DNA of 64,000 nt, taken from NCBI GenBank assembly GCA_934729465.1, contig CAKVEP010000009.1, positions 1 through 64,000 on the forward strand, read 5' to 3'. Made by a program: the position numbers and the translations under genes. This document shows, piece by piece, positions 32,614-42,474 of the stretch. The notes under the pieces are model-generated. The model did not search any database. It was not told where the DNA came from and saw only the letters and a list, made by a program, of their open reading frames with translations. The DNA comes from an uncultured Eubacteriales bacterium. GTDB lineage: Bacteria; Bacillota; Clostridia; Oscillospirales; Acutalibacteraceae. Position 1 is the stretch's first letter, and every line of letters starts with the position of its first letter.

Positions 32614-35595
32614 TTGGTTAAAAAATGTGTGTCATACTTTTTGGTAGCATTATTTGTTCTTTGTCAGGTTGGAAACTTAGAGGTAAAGGGTGCCGAGGTT
32701 AATGATAGTAGCGGATTTGAGGTAGTAAGCAAAAAGGACTACCCAGAATACGCAGCCACTTTAACTGTTTTTGAGCACAAAAAAACCGGAGCAGTTGTTA
32801 CTCATTGGAAAAACAGAGATGTTAACAGGGCGTTTCAGATATCGTTTAAAACGCCCGCTGTTGACGATACGGGAGTAAATCATGTGTTGGAGCATTGTTT
32901 GTGTTCGGGGTCTAGGAAGTATCCTGACAAAAATTTGCTTTTTAAGGCAATTAGTCAGACTTCAAACACTTACCTTAATGCATTTACTAAAGCTGATAGT
33001 ACTTGTTATGTTGCCTCTTCGTTGTCGGACAAGCAACTCCTTGGTTTTTTAGATATGTTTATGGATAGTATGTTCCATCCTCTGGTTGAGACAGACAGAA
33101 GAATATTTGACAGAGAAGCTTACAGGCTTGAAGAAAAAAGTATTGATGGCGATATAACCGAAACAGGTACTGTTTATAATGAAATGAGTCAAATGTCTTC
33201 AAATGTGAATTATGCGTCTTATTTTAACACTCTTAGAGGTCTTTACGGCGAATCAAGTTACAGCTATATTTCAGGAGGCGACCCTCAATTTATAAGGGGG
33301 CTTACTTATGAAAAACTTATCGATACATGGAAAAATTATTATCATCCGTCAAATATGATGGTCGCACTTTACGGCGATTTGAACACGGACGAAGTTTTAA
33401 GTTATATTGATAAAAATTATTTGTGTGATTACAGTAAAAAATTTGTCGATGTTTCAGGAGTCGAAGTTGAAATCAAAAATCAGACTGTTAAATCTTTTCA
33501 CGAATTTCCTGTTGAAAGCGGCAAGGAAAAACCAAACGATGCTATAGCTGAAATAGCTTATTCTATTGACGACATAAGCGTAATTTCAAATAAAGGAATG
33601 TATGGCTTGGCAAGCGCTTTTTCTAACGAAAATTCTTATTTTAGTCAGGCGATGGACAAAGAACTTCATGATGTTAAGTCTAGTGTGGAATTTATTTTAA
33701 GTGGCAACAAGGGAATAATTACTTTTTCTGCAAGTGAAATTAATCCTGATGATTTGAGTAAATTTGAAGATATTGTTGAGAGGTCTATTAAGGACGCTTG
33801 CGAAAATGGTTTTTCTCAGAATATTTTGGAGCTGTTTGATAAAAATAATGTGTCTAGTTTGTGCCAAAAACAATTAATGTCTAATGCTATGAGATACGGT
33901 TGTGGGTTATCCATAATTGACAGGCTTTCTACTGGCTGGGTTAGAAACAAGGATATTATCAAATTGTTTGATAATAACGAACAGCAAATTGATAATGATA
34001 TTTTGAAGTCAACAGCAAAAAAGGCGTTTGTTGGTAATCAACACAAAGCAATCGTTGTTACTAAACCTAAGGGTGGGTTACTTGAAAAAATTAAAGGTCA
34101 AAGACATGATGAACTTAAAAATATGAAAGCTAAAATGTCTGATGTAGAAGTAAAAGAGTTGGTTGAAAAAAGCTGTAAGTTTGAAGAGTGGGTCAACGAA
34201 AAATCTTCTGACGACATTATAAAAAAACTTCAGAGAATTAGTACAAAAGACTTGTCCACGAACGTTCCCAAAAATTTAGCTAAAAGAGAATTTATAAACG
34301 GTATTGATTTCGTTACTGTTCCAACGAGTGAAAAAGATTTATACAAGGCTGACATTATTTTTGATGGTTCACATTTGTCTGTGGAACAAAATAATATGTG
34401 TAAATTATTAAATTGTTTAATAGGATATGTAAACACCACCAAGCACGACAAAAAAACTTTAAACAATATAATTTCAAAGCAAATTTATTCTCCGATATCT
34501 ACTACGCTTTCGTTTAATAAAGACGGAAGAAATTGTTCGGGAGTTTACGTCAGCTGGTTCGGCAAGACAGACAATTATATGATTGATTGCGAGATTATAA
34601 AGGAAAGTATTCTCGACTTGGATTTAAATGATTATGATAATATAAGAGATTGCGTGTCGAAAATTGAAAACGGTTTTGTGTCAAATTTATACGACAAAGC
34701 ATTTAGTGAAATGATAACAAGAGGAAAATATTTCGGCAATCCTTCAAGAAAGGATATAGAAAAGCAATCTATATTGGAATTTTATAAATTCATAAAAAGT
34801 GCGAAAGAGGAATTGAGAGATAATCCTGAAAAATTCGCAGATAAATTAAAAACTGTTAGAAGTTTATTGATTAACAAAAATAATATGATAATCGGTTTAG
34901 AAGCTAACCAAGAATTTTTGAATAGTACAAAAGATAATTGGCTAAAATTTGCAGACGAATTTAAAAATACGGTTGAAGAAAATAATGTGAATAGTTGCCA
35001 AACAAATTGTACAAACGTTAAGCAAAGGGAAGCTTTTAGCTGTGGAGGAAATGTTCAGAGCAACGGAATTATTGCGAGTCTTAACGGCTTGGAACTTAAA
35101 AATAAAGGAAGCTTGAAAGTATTTTCGAATGTTTTGTGTGATAAGTATTTAATTCCGAATGTAAGACATAAATTGGGAGCTTATCAGTGTGGCGTTGCGT
35201 TTGACAACGGATATATGATTATGCTTTCCGGAAGAGACCCCGGTGTTGCTGCTACATTTAATGTGTTTGAAAATGCTGCCGGTTTTATGAGAAACATCAA
35301 TATTACTCAACAGGAATTGGACCAATACATAATAAAAACTTACTCTAATATGGTTGAAAGTAATATGAATTATACGGCGGAAAATATGTTTTTTGACGTG
35401 TTGAGTGGAGTGTCGCAGGATGAAAAGGCAAAGTTTTTAGATGAAATAAAAAATAGTAAGATTTCAGATATAAAAGAGTTTGCTGATGTGCTTGAAAAGC
35501 TTGTAAAATCAGGGTACAGGTTTACTGTTGGTTCAGGATTTGAGATTAACAAAAATATAGAAAGCTTTGATAATGTGTTAAATGTTGATAATTAA
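32614..35595 (+). CDS. Secreted M16C metallopeptidase (PreP/insulinase-like)
   Basis: The product has 993 residues, start TTG after GGGGAGTGA. A signal peptide fills about 1-27 (YFLVALFVLCQVGNLEVKGA). The mature chain is a presequence-protease-type M16C enzyme of four homologous units. The inverted zinc motif is HVLEH (His90, Glu93, His94), with the third ligand in the GTVYNEMSQM region. The late segment AGFMRNINITQQELDQYIIK matches the M16C C-terminal half. It degrades short unfolded peptides inside a closing chamber. Cytosolic versions are common in Clostridia; an exported one is less so and may process peptides outside the cell. Confidence 0.9.
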   Translation: MVKKCVSYFLVALFVLCQVGNLEVKGAEVNDSSGFEVVSKKDYPEYAATLTVFEHKKTGAVVTHWKNRDVNRAFQISFKTPAVDDTGVNHVLEHCLCSGSRKYPDKNLLFKAISQTSNTYLNAFTKADSTCYVASSLSDKQLLGFLDMFMDSMFHPLVETDRRIFDREAYRLEEKSIDGDITETGTVYNEMSQMSSNVNYASYFNTLRGLYGESSYSYISGGDPQFIRGLTYEKLIDTWKNYYHPSNMMVALYGDLNTDEVLSYIDKNYLCDYSKKFVDVSGVEVEIKNQTVKSFHEFPVESGKEKPNDAIAEIAYSIDDISVISNKGMYGLASAFSNENSYFSQAMDKELHDVKSSVEFILSGNKGIITFSASEINPDDLSKFEDIVERSIKDACENGFSQNILELFDKNNVSSLCQKQLMSNAMRYGCGLSIIDRLSTGWVRNKDIIKLFDNNEQQIDNDILKSTAKKAFVGNQHKAIVVTKPKGGLLEKIKGQRHDELKNMKAKMSDVEVKELVEKSCKFEEWVNEKSSDDIIKKLQRISTKDLSTNVPKNLAKREFINGIDFVTVPTSEKDLYKADIIFDGSHLSVEQNNMCKLLNCLIGYVNTTKHDKKTLNNIISKQIYSPISTTLSFNKDGRNCSGVYVSWFGKTDNYMIDCEIIKESILDLDLNDYDNIRDCVSKIENGFVSNLYDKAFSEMITRGKYFGNPSRKDIEKQSILEFYKFIKSAKEELRDNPEKFADKLKTVRSLLINKNNMIIGLEANQEFLNSTKDNWLKFADEFKNTVEENNVNSCQTNCTNVKQREAFSCGGNVQSNGIIASLNGLELKNKGSLKVFSNVLCDKYLIPNVRHKLGAYQCGVAFDNGYMIMLSGRDPGVAATFNVFENAAGFMRNINITQQELDQYIIKTYSNMVESNMNYTAENMFFDVLSGVSQDEKAKFLDEIKNSKISDIKEFADVLEKLVKSGYRFTVGSGFEINKNIESFDNVLNVDN

Positions 35596-35723
35596 AGCCA
35601 ATGTTTTTGTTGAGGCACTATAATATATTATTAAATTTTTATGAGATATTATTATAATAGTAGAATTTTAAAATCTTTCAAAAAGCCTATTTCAATAAAA
35701 GTATTATTATAATATAATTAAAT

Positions 35724-35851
35724 TGAAGGGCTTAGATGTGTAAAATAAATTGAGGTATTTCAAAGATATTTCTGCTTATTTTAATTAAAGTTACACTTTA
35801 GCAGGTGTAGACCTTTCGTTTACAAGACGTCAGTTTAACTGGCGTCTTTTT
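35724..35851 (+). ncRNA. Candidate small RNA of unknown class
   Basis: A possible TTTCAA-N17-TATAAT promoter (35690-35718) precedes about 125 bases with no reading frame, which end in a strong terminator. A small stem (TACAC/GTGTA) lies near 35791-35812. The alternative is that this is simply the 3' region of the M16C transcript. Confidence 0.28.
35824..35851 (+). terminator. Rho-independent terminator
   Basis: An 11-bp stem, AAGACGTCAGT with ACTGGCGTCTT (one G-U), TTA loop, then T-run. Confidence 0.85.
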
Positions 35852-36041
35852 GTTATGGTAATATATTTGTGCAAAGGGAAATATTGTAAAAAAATATAAT
35901 TATTTAAGCGATAAATAGAAATTTATGGTTAAATATAAATTGTGGTATTTTAATGTCGCTTTAAAATTGACAATTATTTTAACTTACTTTATGAGAATAT
36001 ATATAAATATACACAATTATCTAATAAACACACGTTTTGTA

Positions 36042-36070
36042 TTGTATGTTCATCGGATTTGTGATATTAT
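36042..36070 (+). promoter_or_regulatory. Probable promoter of the rsmH-ftsL cluster
   Basis: TTGTAT, 17-base spacer, TATTAT, 65 bases before the rsmH start. Confidence 0.55.
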
Positions 36071-36134
36071 ACCAATTGTATTCTTTTGTTATGTAATGTT
36101 TAGTAAATAGTTTTTAGGAAGGGGCGTTTTATTT

Positions 36135-37058
36135 TTGGAATTTAAACATAAAACTGTTTTACTGCCTGAAACTATAAGTAAGTTAAACATAAATCCAGAC
36201 GGAGTTTATGTTGACGCAACAGCCGGTGGGGGAGGTTGCTCGGAGCAAATTGCTTTGAGGCTCTCTGAAAAGGGGAGGCTGATATGTATTGACCAAGACC
36301 CCGACGCAATAGAATGCTGTAAGAATAGATTGGGTAAGTATGAAAACGTGACTATAGTTAAGGCTAATTTTTCAACTATGAAAAGCGTTGTTCAGGATTT
36401 AGGTATTGAGTGTGTGGACGGCGTTGTGATGGATATTGGCGTTTCGTCGCACCAGCTCGATGAGGTCGAACGAGGGTTTTCGTATAAAAACGATGCTGTT
36501 CTTGATATGAGAATGAGTCAAGACGGCAAAACAGCCAGAGATTTAGTAAATGAGCTGAGCGCTGATGAGCTTTCTAGGCTGATACATAATTATGGTGAGG
36601 ATAAATGTGCATCAAGAATAGCAAGGGCGATAGTTAAAGCTAGGGACAACGCTCCTATTAACACTACTCTTGAGCTAGCTGAGATAATATCAAATGCTGT
36701 GCCCGGGGCTGTCAGACGAGAGGGGCATCCTGCTAGAAAGACGTTTCAGGCATTAAGAATATGCGTTAATGATGAATTAGGGAATTTGTCGAGAGGACTG
36801 AACGAGGCTTTTTCAATTTTGAAGAGTGGGGGAAGGTTAGCGGTTATAACGTTTCACTCGCTTGAAGACAGAATTGTTAAAAATCAAATGTATGAGTGGA
36901 AAAAAGGCTGCGATTGTCCGCCAGACTTTCCCATATGCGTGTGTGGCAAAAAGCCAAGGGCGAAAATTATTTGTAAACCAATCGTTCCTAGCAAACAAGA
37001 GATAGAAGAAAATCCAAGAAGCAGAAGCTCTAAGTTAAGAGTTTGCGAAAAATTATGA
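36135..37058 (+). CDS. rsmH: 16S rRNA (cytosine-1402-N4)-methyltransferase
   Basis: RsmH (MraW) methylates C1402 in the ribosomal P-site. The 307 residues include HKTVLLPETISKL at the start, the SAM loop VDATAGGGGCSEQI (about 26-39), GVVMDIGVSSHQLDEVERGF, and FHSLEDRIVKNQM near the C-terminus. The start is TTG behind GGAAGGGG. It opens the division/cell-wall cluster, but mraZ, normally just upstream, is absent. A Cys-rich insert (CDCPPDFPICVCG) near residue 262 is a normal feature of Clostridia homologues. Confidence 0.97.
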   Translation: MEFKHKTVLLPETISKLNINPDGVYVDATAGGGGCSEQIALRLSEKGRLICIDQDPDAIECCKNRLGKYENVTIVKANFSTMKSVVQDLGIECVDGVVMDIGVSSHQLDEVERGFSYKNDAVLDMRMSQDGKTARDLVNELSADELSRLIHNYGEDKCASRIARAIVKARDNAPINTTLELAEIISNAVPGAVRREGHPARKTFQALRICVNDELGNLSRGLNEAFSILKSGGRLAVITFHSLEDRIVKNQMYEWKKGCDCPPDFPICVCGKKPRAKIICKPIVPSKQEIEENPRSRSSKLRVCEKL

Positions 37059-37085
37059 TTTTTTATGAGATGGGGATAGAATTTG

Positions 37086-37499
37086 ATGTTTAATAAGAAT
37101 GCTGCTTATGATTTTTCATTATTTGAAAACAAGAAAAAACAAGTTAAAGAAAATGTTGTAAAGTTGCCAAAAAGCAAGAGAAAATTTGCACTAAAGGCAA
37201 GGTCGGTTATGGTTTTAGGGGTTGTGATGTGTATGGTTGCTTTCGGAGGGGTTGTTGCAACGTTTATTAATTCACAAGTTCAGTTAAATGAGTTAACCGA
37301 GCAGATTGCCAAAGCTTCTAAAGAACTTGAAGAAAGCAAGAGTCAATACACTCAACTTAGCATGAAAAAAGAAGAACAAATGTCGACTAGCGCCGTTGAG
37401 AGGAAAGCAAAAGAAGATTTTGGGATGAAGAAGATAGACGCTTCTCAAAAGGAATACATAAATGTTTCTAGAGGGGACAAAGCCGAGATTAAAAAATAG
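37086..37499 (+). CDS. ftsL: FtsL-like cell division protein
   Basis: This 137-residue bitopic protein has a Lys-rich cytosolic N-terminus, one transmembrane helix (about 40-62, MVLGVVMCMVAFGGVVATFI) and a coiled-coil outer part (VQLNELTEQIAKASKELEES). The end, VERKAKEDFGMKKIDASQKEYINV, matches the FtsL/DivIC family. It would bridge FtsQ and the septal transpeptidase. I chose ATG 37086 over the adjacent TTG. FtsL is short-conserved, so the assignment leans on topology and position between rsmH and the PBP. Confidence 0.85.
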   Translation: MFNKNAAYDFSLFENKKKQVKENVVKLPKSKRKFALKARSVMVLGVVMCMVAFGGVVATFINSQVQLNELTEQIAKASKELEESKSQYTQLSMKKEEQMSTSAVERKAKEDFGMKKIDASQKEYINVSRGDKAEIKK

Positions 37500-37670
37500 G
37501 ACAAGCCTATGGTAAAAATTTACGTTGTAAATAAAAAAATAGTTTGTAGGAATAACTTGTCTAAGACATAAATAAGTATTAGAATAGAAGATACGAGAGA
37601 GTTAAGATGGTAATGATCTTGGCTCTTGTTTTAATATTAAGGGAAAAAGCAAGAGGAATGGGTGATAATT

Positions 37671-39899
37671 TTGGCAAAGGGTGCGACAATCAGAATGCGC
37701 CAAAGAACGGTGATAGTATTATTGTTGCTGGTTGTGTGTGGTTTTGCGATGCTCATATTCAGGCTGGCAAAATTACAATTATTTGATGGCGAAAAACTAC
37801 AAAAAATGGCTATGGAACAACAATTAGCAGACACAAAAATAAGTGCTCAAAGGGGAACAATATACGACTGTAATATGAAACCCTTGGCTCAAAGTGCGAC
37901 AGTTTGGACGGTTGTACTGGAGCCGGCGTATCTTGACACCGATAAAAAAAGAGAACTTGTTTGCGACGGTCTTCACGAGATACTAGGGATAGACAAAGAA
38001 AAATTAACAGAGCTTTCTAAAAAGAAGTCGTTCTACACCATAATAAAAAAGAAGGTGGAAAGCGATGTTAAAGACAAAATAATGGAATTTAAAACGCAAA
38101 ACAAAATATCCAGTGGTATAAGACTCATAGAGGACTACAAAAGGTATTACCCATACGGAAGTTTTGCATCGGCGGTACTTGGCTTTACGGGTGCAGACGG
38201 GCAAGGTCTTGCGGGACTTGAAGCGTATTACGACAGCGAGCTAAGGGGAGAAGCCGGAAGGGTTGTTACGGCTAAAAACGCAATCGGAACCGACATGCCT
38301 TTTGATTACGAACAAATGATGCCTGCTAAAAATGGAAATAGTTTAAAATTGTGTATAGATGAGGCGGTCCAGCACTTTGTTGAGAAAAACCTTGAAGAAG
38401 GAATAATAAACAACAAAATAATAAACAGGGCAGCGGGAATTGTTATGGACGTTAACACCGGTGAGATTTTAGCAATGGCTGTTAAAGAAGACTTCGACCC
38501 AAACGAACCATTTAAAATTGTTAACGAAGAAGTTGCAAAGCAGATAGAGGCTTTACCTGAAGAAGAGAGAGCAAAAGCTAGGTCTGAAGCACTTAGCAAG
38601 CAATGGAGAAACAAGGCTGTTAGTGACACATATTATCCTGGGTCTGTGTGGAAAATGGTAACAACGTCTATGGGTCTTGAGGAAAAGGTCGTTGACGAAA
38701 ACACTACTTTCACTTGCTCCGGAGCAATAAGACCTTACGAGGGAGCTCAACTTATTCACTGTCACAAACACTCCGGTCACGGAACACAAACGTTTGTTGA
38801 GGCGGTGTGTAATTCATGTAACCCGGCGTTTATAATGCTCGGACAAAAAATAGGTGCTACAAAGTTTTATGAGTACTATAAGGCGTTTGGATTTTCCGAA
38901 AAGACAGGTATAGACTTACCCGGTGAGGCTAAAGACATATTCTTTAGTGCAGACGGAAGTATGACAAAACTAGATTTAGCGGTTGCATCTTTCGGACAAA
39001 ACTTTAGTATAACGCCGATTCAGATGTTAACAGCAGCCTCGGCGATTGCCAACGGAGGAAAGCTAGTTCAGCCACATTTAGTTAAGGAAGTGCTCGACTG
39101 CGATGGAAATATAGTTAAAAGCATAGAGCCTAAGGTTAAGAGAAACGTTATATCAGAAGATACTGCAAGACGTGTTACAGACATTTTGTATCGCAACGCA
39201 ACTACTGGAGCGGCACGTAATGCTTATGTCCCGGGGTACAGGGTTTGCGGAAAAACCGGAACTTCTGAAAAAATAGGTTGTAGCCGTGAGGGCAGGAAGG
39301 ACTACATATCATCGTTTTGCGGTTACGCTCCGGCGGAAAATCCCAAAGTTGCGGCGCTGTTTTACTTCGATACTCCCGATGGAGATGTTTATTACGGAAG
39401 TGCTGTTGCAGCTCCTGTTTTCGCAAAAGCTATGCAAGACATTTTGCCTTACTTGGGAATAGAAAAGAGATACACAGAAGAAGAGTTGTCAAAACTTGAT
39501 TCATCAGTACCATCTATGATAGGCAAGAAGGTTTACGAGGCAAGAGATGCTGTTCAAAACAGTGGACTAAACTCAATCGTCATGGGCAAGGGAGATACTA
39601 TAATATCTCAAATCCCTGAGCCATCTGCACATATCCCGAAAGGCGGAACGGTTGTTTTATACACTGACAGCGAAAGTAAACAAAGTGTTGTAAAAGTTCC
39701 GAAGTTAACAGAGCTTTCAATCTATAACGTGAATAAGGCGGCGGCTATGGCAAATCTTAATATAAAGATATCAGGAACAGACCTTAACGGTCAGGACGTT
39801 GTGTCTGTGACGCAGAGTATCCCGGAGGGGACCGAAGTTAAACCCGGAACGGTTATAACAGTCAACTTTATCCACAAGGGACAAAACACTACTGATTAA
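37671..39899 (+). CDS. Septal class B penicillin-binding protein with PASTA domains
   Basis: This transpeptidase has 742 residues from TTG 37671, where GGTGAT is the ribosome site; GTG 37662 is the alternative. It has one N-terminal membrane anchor (VIVLLLLVVCGFAMLIF), the PBP dimerisation domain (QLADTKISAQRGTIYDCN) and the catalytic domain. The catalytic domain carries SVWK (nucleophile about Ser325), SCN and KTG (about 527). Two PASTA repeats end the protein (VPSMIGKKVYEARDAV; VPKLTELSIYNVNKA). It is either PBP2B/FtsI or the sporulation paralogue SpoVD, which share this architecture; position next to ftsL favours the vegetative role. The 160 bp before it hold nothing certain. Confidence 0.93.
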   Translation: MAKGATIRMRQRTVIVLLLLVVCGFAMLIFRLAKLQLFDGEKLQKMAMEQQLADTKISAQRGTIYDCNMKPLAQSATVWTVVLEPAYLDTDKKRELVCDGLHEILGIDKEKLTELSKKKSFYTIIKKKVESDVKDKIMEFKTQNKISSGIRLIEDYKRYYPYGSFASAVLGFTGADGQGLAGLEAYYDSELRGEAGRVVTAKNAIGTDMPFDYEQMMPAKNGNSLKLCIDEAVQHFVEKNLEEGIINNKIINRAAGIVMDVNTGEILAMAVKEDFDPNEPFKIVNEEVAKQIEALPEEERAKARSEALSKQWRNKAVSDTYYPGSVWKMVTTSMGLEEKVVDENTTFTCSGAIRPYEGAQLIHCHKHSGHGTQTFVEAVCNSCNPAFIMLGQKIGATKFYEYYKAFGFSEKTGIDLPGEAKDIFFSADGSMTKLDLAVASFGQNFSITPIQMLTAASAIANGGKLVQPHLVKEVLDCDGNIVKSIEPKVKRNVISEDTARRVTDILYRNATTGAARNAYVPGYRVCGKTGTSEKIGCSREGRKDYISSFCGYAPAENPKVAALFYFDTPDGDVYYGSAVAAPVFAKAMQDILPYLGIEKRYTEEELSKLDSSVPSMIGKKVYEARDAVQNSGLNSIVMGKGDTIISQIPEPSAHIPKGGTVVLYTDSESKQSVVKVPKLTELSIYNVNKAAAMANLNIKISGTDLNGQDVVSVTQSIPEGTEVKPGTVITVNFIHKGQNTTD

Positions 39900-39991
39900 A
39901 TATTAAGGAACAATAGCTTTAGCAGCAAAGTTTAAAATAACATAATATGTATTAATGTAAAGGACAAATACAAGAAGGGTGGATAATAATT

Positions 39992-41029
39992 ATGAATGGA
40001 ATCTGGGCGGTTGTGTCGGCAGGGATGGCATTTATTATAACGGCGGTTTTGGGGAAGTGGTTAATACCATTTTTACACAGGCTTAAATACGGACAGACAA
40101 TCCTTGAAATAGGACCATCTTGGCACAAGAAAAAACAAGGAACTCCAACAATGGGCGGAATAATGTTTATAATAGGAATTGTTGTTGCGTGTGTTGTGTG
40201 TATTCCTATGTATTATATAACGTCGGCAGGGACGGGAATACAGGTTAGAGAAACTCCGACTATGGTTGCTAAAATTTTCGTTGGACTTGGAATGGCTGTA
40301 TTTTATGGAGCTGTGGGGTTTATAGACGATTATATAAAGGTTGTTAAAAAGCAAAATCAGGGGCTTAATGCAAGACAAAAACTTATCCTTCAGTTTATGA
40401 TTGTGACGCTGTATTTGTGGATAATTTATATGGTTGACTCAAGACAAGGTAGTTTAGACATTACTTCAATTGCTATACCTTTTATTGGTAAGGTCGATTT
40501 TGGAATGTTTTATTGGCCGTTGATGGCGGTTATAATAGTTGGGATAGTAAATGCGGTTAACCTAAACGACGGTATAGACGGACTTTGCGGTAGTATTACT
40601 TTCTTTGTTGGTATTTTCTACATGATTATAGCAAGTGCTTTGGGAATGTTTGGCTTGAGCATAGAGGCTGCTGCTATGGCAGGAGGCTGCTTAGGATTCC
40701 TTATATGGAATTTTAATCCTGCAAAGGTTTTTATGGGAGACACAGGTTCACTATTTTTAGGCGGACTTATATGTGGAATCGGTATGGGGATTAAATTACC
40801 GGTAGTATTAATATTAATGTCGGCAGTGTATATAATAGAGATGTTTTCGGTGATGTTGCAGGTTATGTATTTTAAGGCGACAAAAGGAAAACGTTTGTTT
40901 AAAATGAGTCCGATTCATCATCATTTTGAGATGTGCGGATGGAGCGAAACAAAAATTTGTGTTGTGTTTAGTGCGGTTACGATTGTTTTTGGATTGTTGT
41001 CTTTGGCTATTGCGGTGTATAATTTTTAA
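39992..41029 (+). CDS. mraY: Phospho-N-acetylmuramoyl-pentapeptide transferase
   Basis: MraY makes lipid I in the cytoplasmic membrane. The 345-residue protein has ten predicted transmembrane segments and the expected motifs: KKQGTPTMGGIMF (about 47-59), GFIDDYIKVVKKQNQGL with the DD pair, NLNDGIDGL, FMGDTGSLFLGG and SPIHHHFE. AGAAGGGTGG precedes the ATG. murE, murF and murD, which often flank it, are not here. Confidence 0.97.
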   Translation: MNGIWAVVSAGMAFIITAVLGKWLIPFLHRLKYGQTILEIGPSWHKKKQGTPTMGGIMFIIGIVVACVVCIPMYYITSAGTGIQVRETPTMVAKIFVGLGMAVFYGAVGFIDDYIKVVKKQNQGLNARQKLILQFMIVTLYLWIIYMVDSRQGSLDITSIAIPFIGKVDFGMFYWPLMAVIIVGIVNAVNLNDGIDGLCGSITFFVGIFYMIIASALGMFGLSIEAAAMAGGCLGFLIWNFNPAKVFMGDTGSLFLGGLICGIGMGIKLPVVLILMSAVYIIEMFSVMLQVMYFKATKGKRLFKMSPIHHHFEMCGWSETKICVVFSAVTIVFGLLSLAIAVYNF

Positions 41030-41082
41030 GGTATATTTTGGTTTAAAACAGCTTATAATCCTTTAAAGGAGGAAATATTTTA

Positions 41083-42336
41083 ATGAAAGAGAAAAGTGCT
41101 CCAAGGCGCAGAATTCACAAGCCTATAAACGTTGATGGGGCAGACATGGAAGAAGCGGTTAGTCTTAAAAAAGAGAGAAAGTTTAATTTTGATAAAAGTA
41201 AAATTTTAGAAAAAATAAAAGTGCTGTCGTTGCGCTCGGGAATGGACATACCATTTTTATTTTTAGTACTATTGTTAGTGGTAATCGGACTTATAATGCT
41301 GTTTTCAGCGAGCTATCCAAACGCTTATTACCTACACCACGGAGACAGCTTTTATTTTATAAAAAATCAGCTGTTGTTTGCGGTTGTTGGAGTAGTTGTA
41401 ATGATTATGGCGTCGTATTTTGACTATCATAATTTTCACAAGCTCGCAGTTCCGATACTCGGAGTATCGTTTTTATTTCTTGTTTTGGTTCTTATGATGC
41501 CGGCGATAAACGATGTGCATAGGTGGATACAAATTGGTTCATTTAGTTTCCAGGCGTCGGAAATAACCAAGTTTGCGATAGTGGTGTCGTTTGCCCACTT
41601 CATATCGATAAACTTCAACAGAATGGGCACATTTAAATACGGAATACTTCCATATATGCTTATTCTTGGACCAACGGCTGTACTTCTGGCTTTGGAACCT
41701 CATATATCATGTACTGTAATAATAGTGCTCTTAGCCGGAGGAATGCTTTTTATAGGCGGAGTAAAATTGAAATGGTTCGGAATGGTTATAGGAGCAATAG
41801 CTTCTGCGCTTGTTTACCTTGTTATGTTTACAGACAAGTTGACATACGCCAATAACAGAATAGCCGGATGGCTAGACCCGTTTTCAGCCACAGCCAGTGT
41901 TGACACGTGGCAAACAAGACAGGGCTTATATGCAATAGGCTCGGGGGGAATGCTAGGACTCGGACTTGGAAATTCAAGACAAAAATATTTGTATATTCCC
42001 GAACCGCAAAATGACTTTATATTTTCGGTTGTCTGCGAAGAATTGGGTTTCGTTGGTGCTGTGATAATACTGTTGTTATTTGCGGCTCTTATATGGAGAG
42101 GAATCGTTATATCCATGAGGGCTAAAGACAGATTCGGTTCTCTTTTGGGAATAGGTTTAACCGCTCAGGTTGGTCTTCAGGTGGTGCTGAACATTGCGGT
42201 TGTTACAAACACCATACCAAACACAGGAATAAGTTTACCGTTTTTCAGCTATGGAGGAACGTCGCTATTGATGCTTCTGGCACAAATGGGGGTTGTACTT
42301 TCTATATCGAGAACGGCAAAGGTCGAAAAGAATTAA
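41083..42336 (+). CDS. ftsW: SEDS-family glycosyltransferase (FtsW/SpoVE)
   Basis: The 417-residue polytopic protein polymerises lipid II together with the class B PBP. It has a charged N-terminal tail of about 65 residues, then about ten transmembrane segments. SEDS motifs are LFSASYPNAYY, QIGSFSFQASEITKFA, GLGLGNSRQKYLYIPEPQNDF (read as 21 positions, here about 300-320) and GISLPFFSYGGTSLL. AAAGGAGG precedes the ATG. FtsW versus SpoVE cannot be told apart from sequence; the division cluster favours FtsW. Confidence 0.94.
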   Translation: MKEKSAPRRRIHKPINVDGADMEEAVSLKKERKFNFDKSKILEKIKVLSLRSGMDIPFLFLVLLLVVIGLIMLFSASYPNAYYLHHGDSFYFIKNQLLFAVVGVVVMIMASYFDYHNFHKLAVPILGVSFLFLVLVLMMPAINDVHRWIQIGSFSFQASEITKFAIVVSFAHFISINFNRMGTFKYGILPYMLILGPTAVLLALEPHISCTVIIVLLAGGMLFIGGVKLKWFGMVIGAIASALVYLVMFTDKLTYANNRIAGWLDPFSATASVDTWQTRQGLYAIGSGGMLGLGLGNSRQKYLYIPEPQNDFIFSVVCEELGFVGAVIILLLFAALIWRGIVISMRAKDRFGSLLGIGLTAQVGLQVVLNIAVVTNTIPNTGISLPFFSYGGTSLLMLLAQMGVVLSISRTAKVEKN

Positions 42337-42340
42337 AAAA

Positions 42341-42372
42341 GGTTCTGCTAATAATTGACTATTGGCAGAACC
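42341..42372 (+). terminator. Hairpin after ftsW, possible weak terminator
   Basis: A 13-bp stem, GGTTCTGCTAATA with TATTGGCAGAACC (one G-U), 6-base loop, followed by ATATTTATT instead of a clean T-run. It may attenuate rather than stop read-through into murG. Confidence 0.55.
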
Positions 42373-42474
42373 ATATTTATTGTATGTATGAATTTTATTT
42401 TGGAATATAAAAAATTATTGTTTTATTTTTTTTAGAAATCTTATAAAATGTATTATATAAAAGGAGGAATCGTT

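Larger units (their letters stand above)
35596..36134. other. 539-bp intergenic region before the cell-wall cluster
   Basis: Very AT-rich. It holds one strong terminator at 35824, a possible short RNA before it, and a promoter-like pair near 36042. A 61-codon ATG frame (35925-36110) has no ribosome site and is not called. Confidence 0.6.

Noticed and set aside
35925..36110. 61-codon ATG frame in the gap before rsmH
   Set aside because: No ribosome site, very AT-rich codons, and the promoter-like pair for rsmH lies inside it.
37608..37850. Short ATG frame leading into the PBP gene in another phase
   Set aside because: Ribosome site is weak and most of it is antiphase to clear PBP coding sequence.
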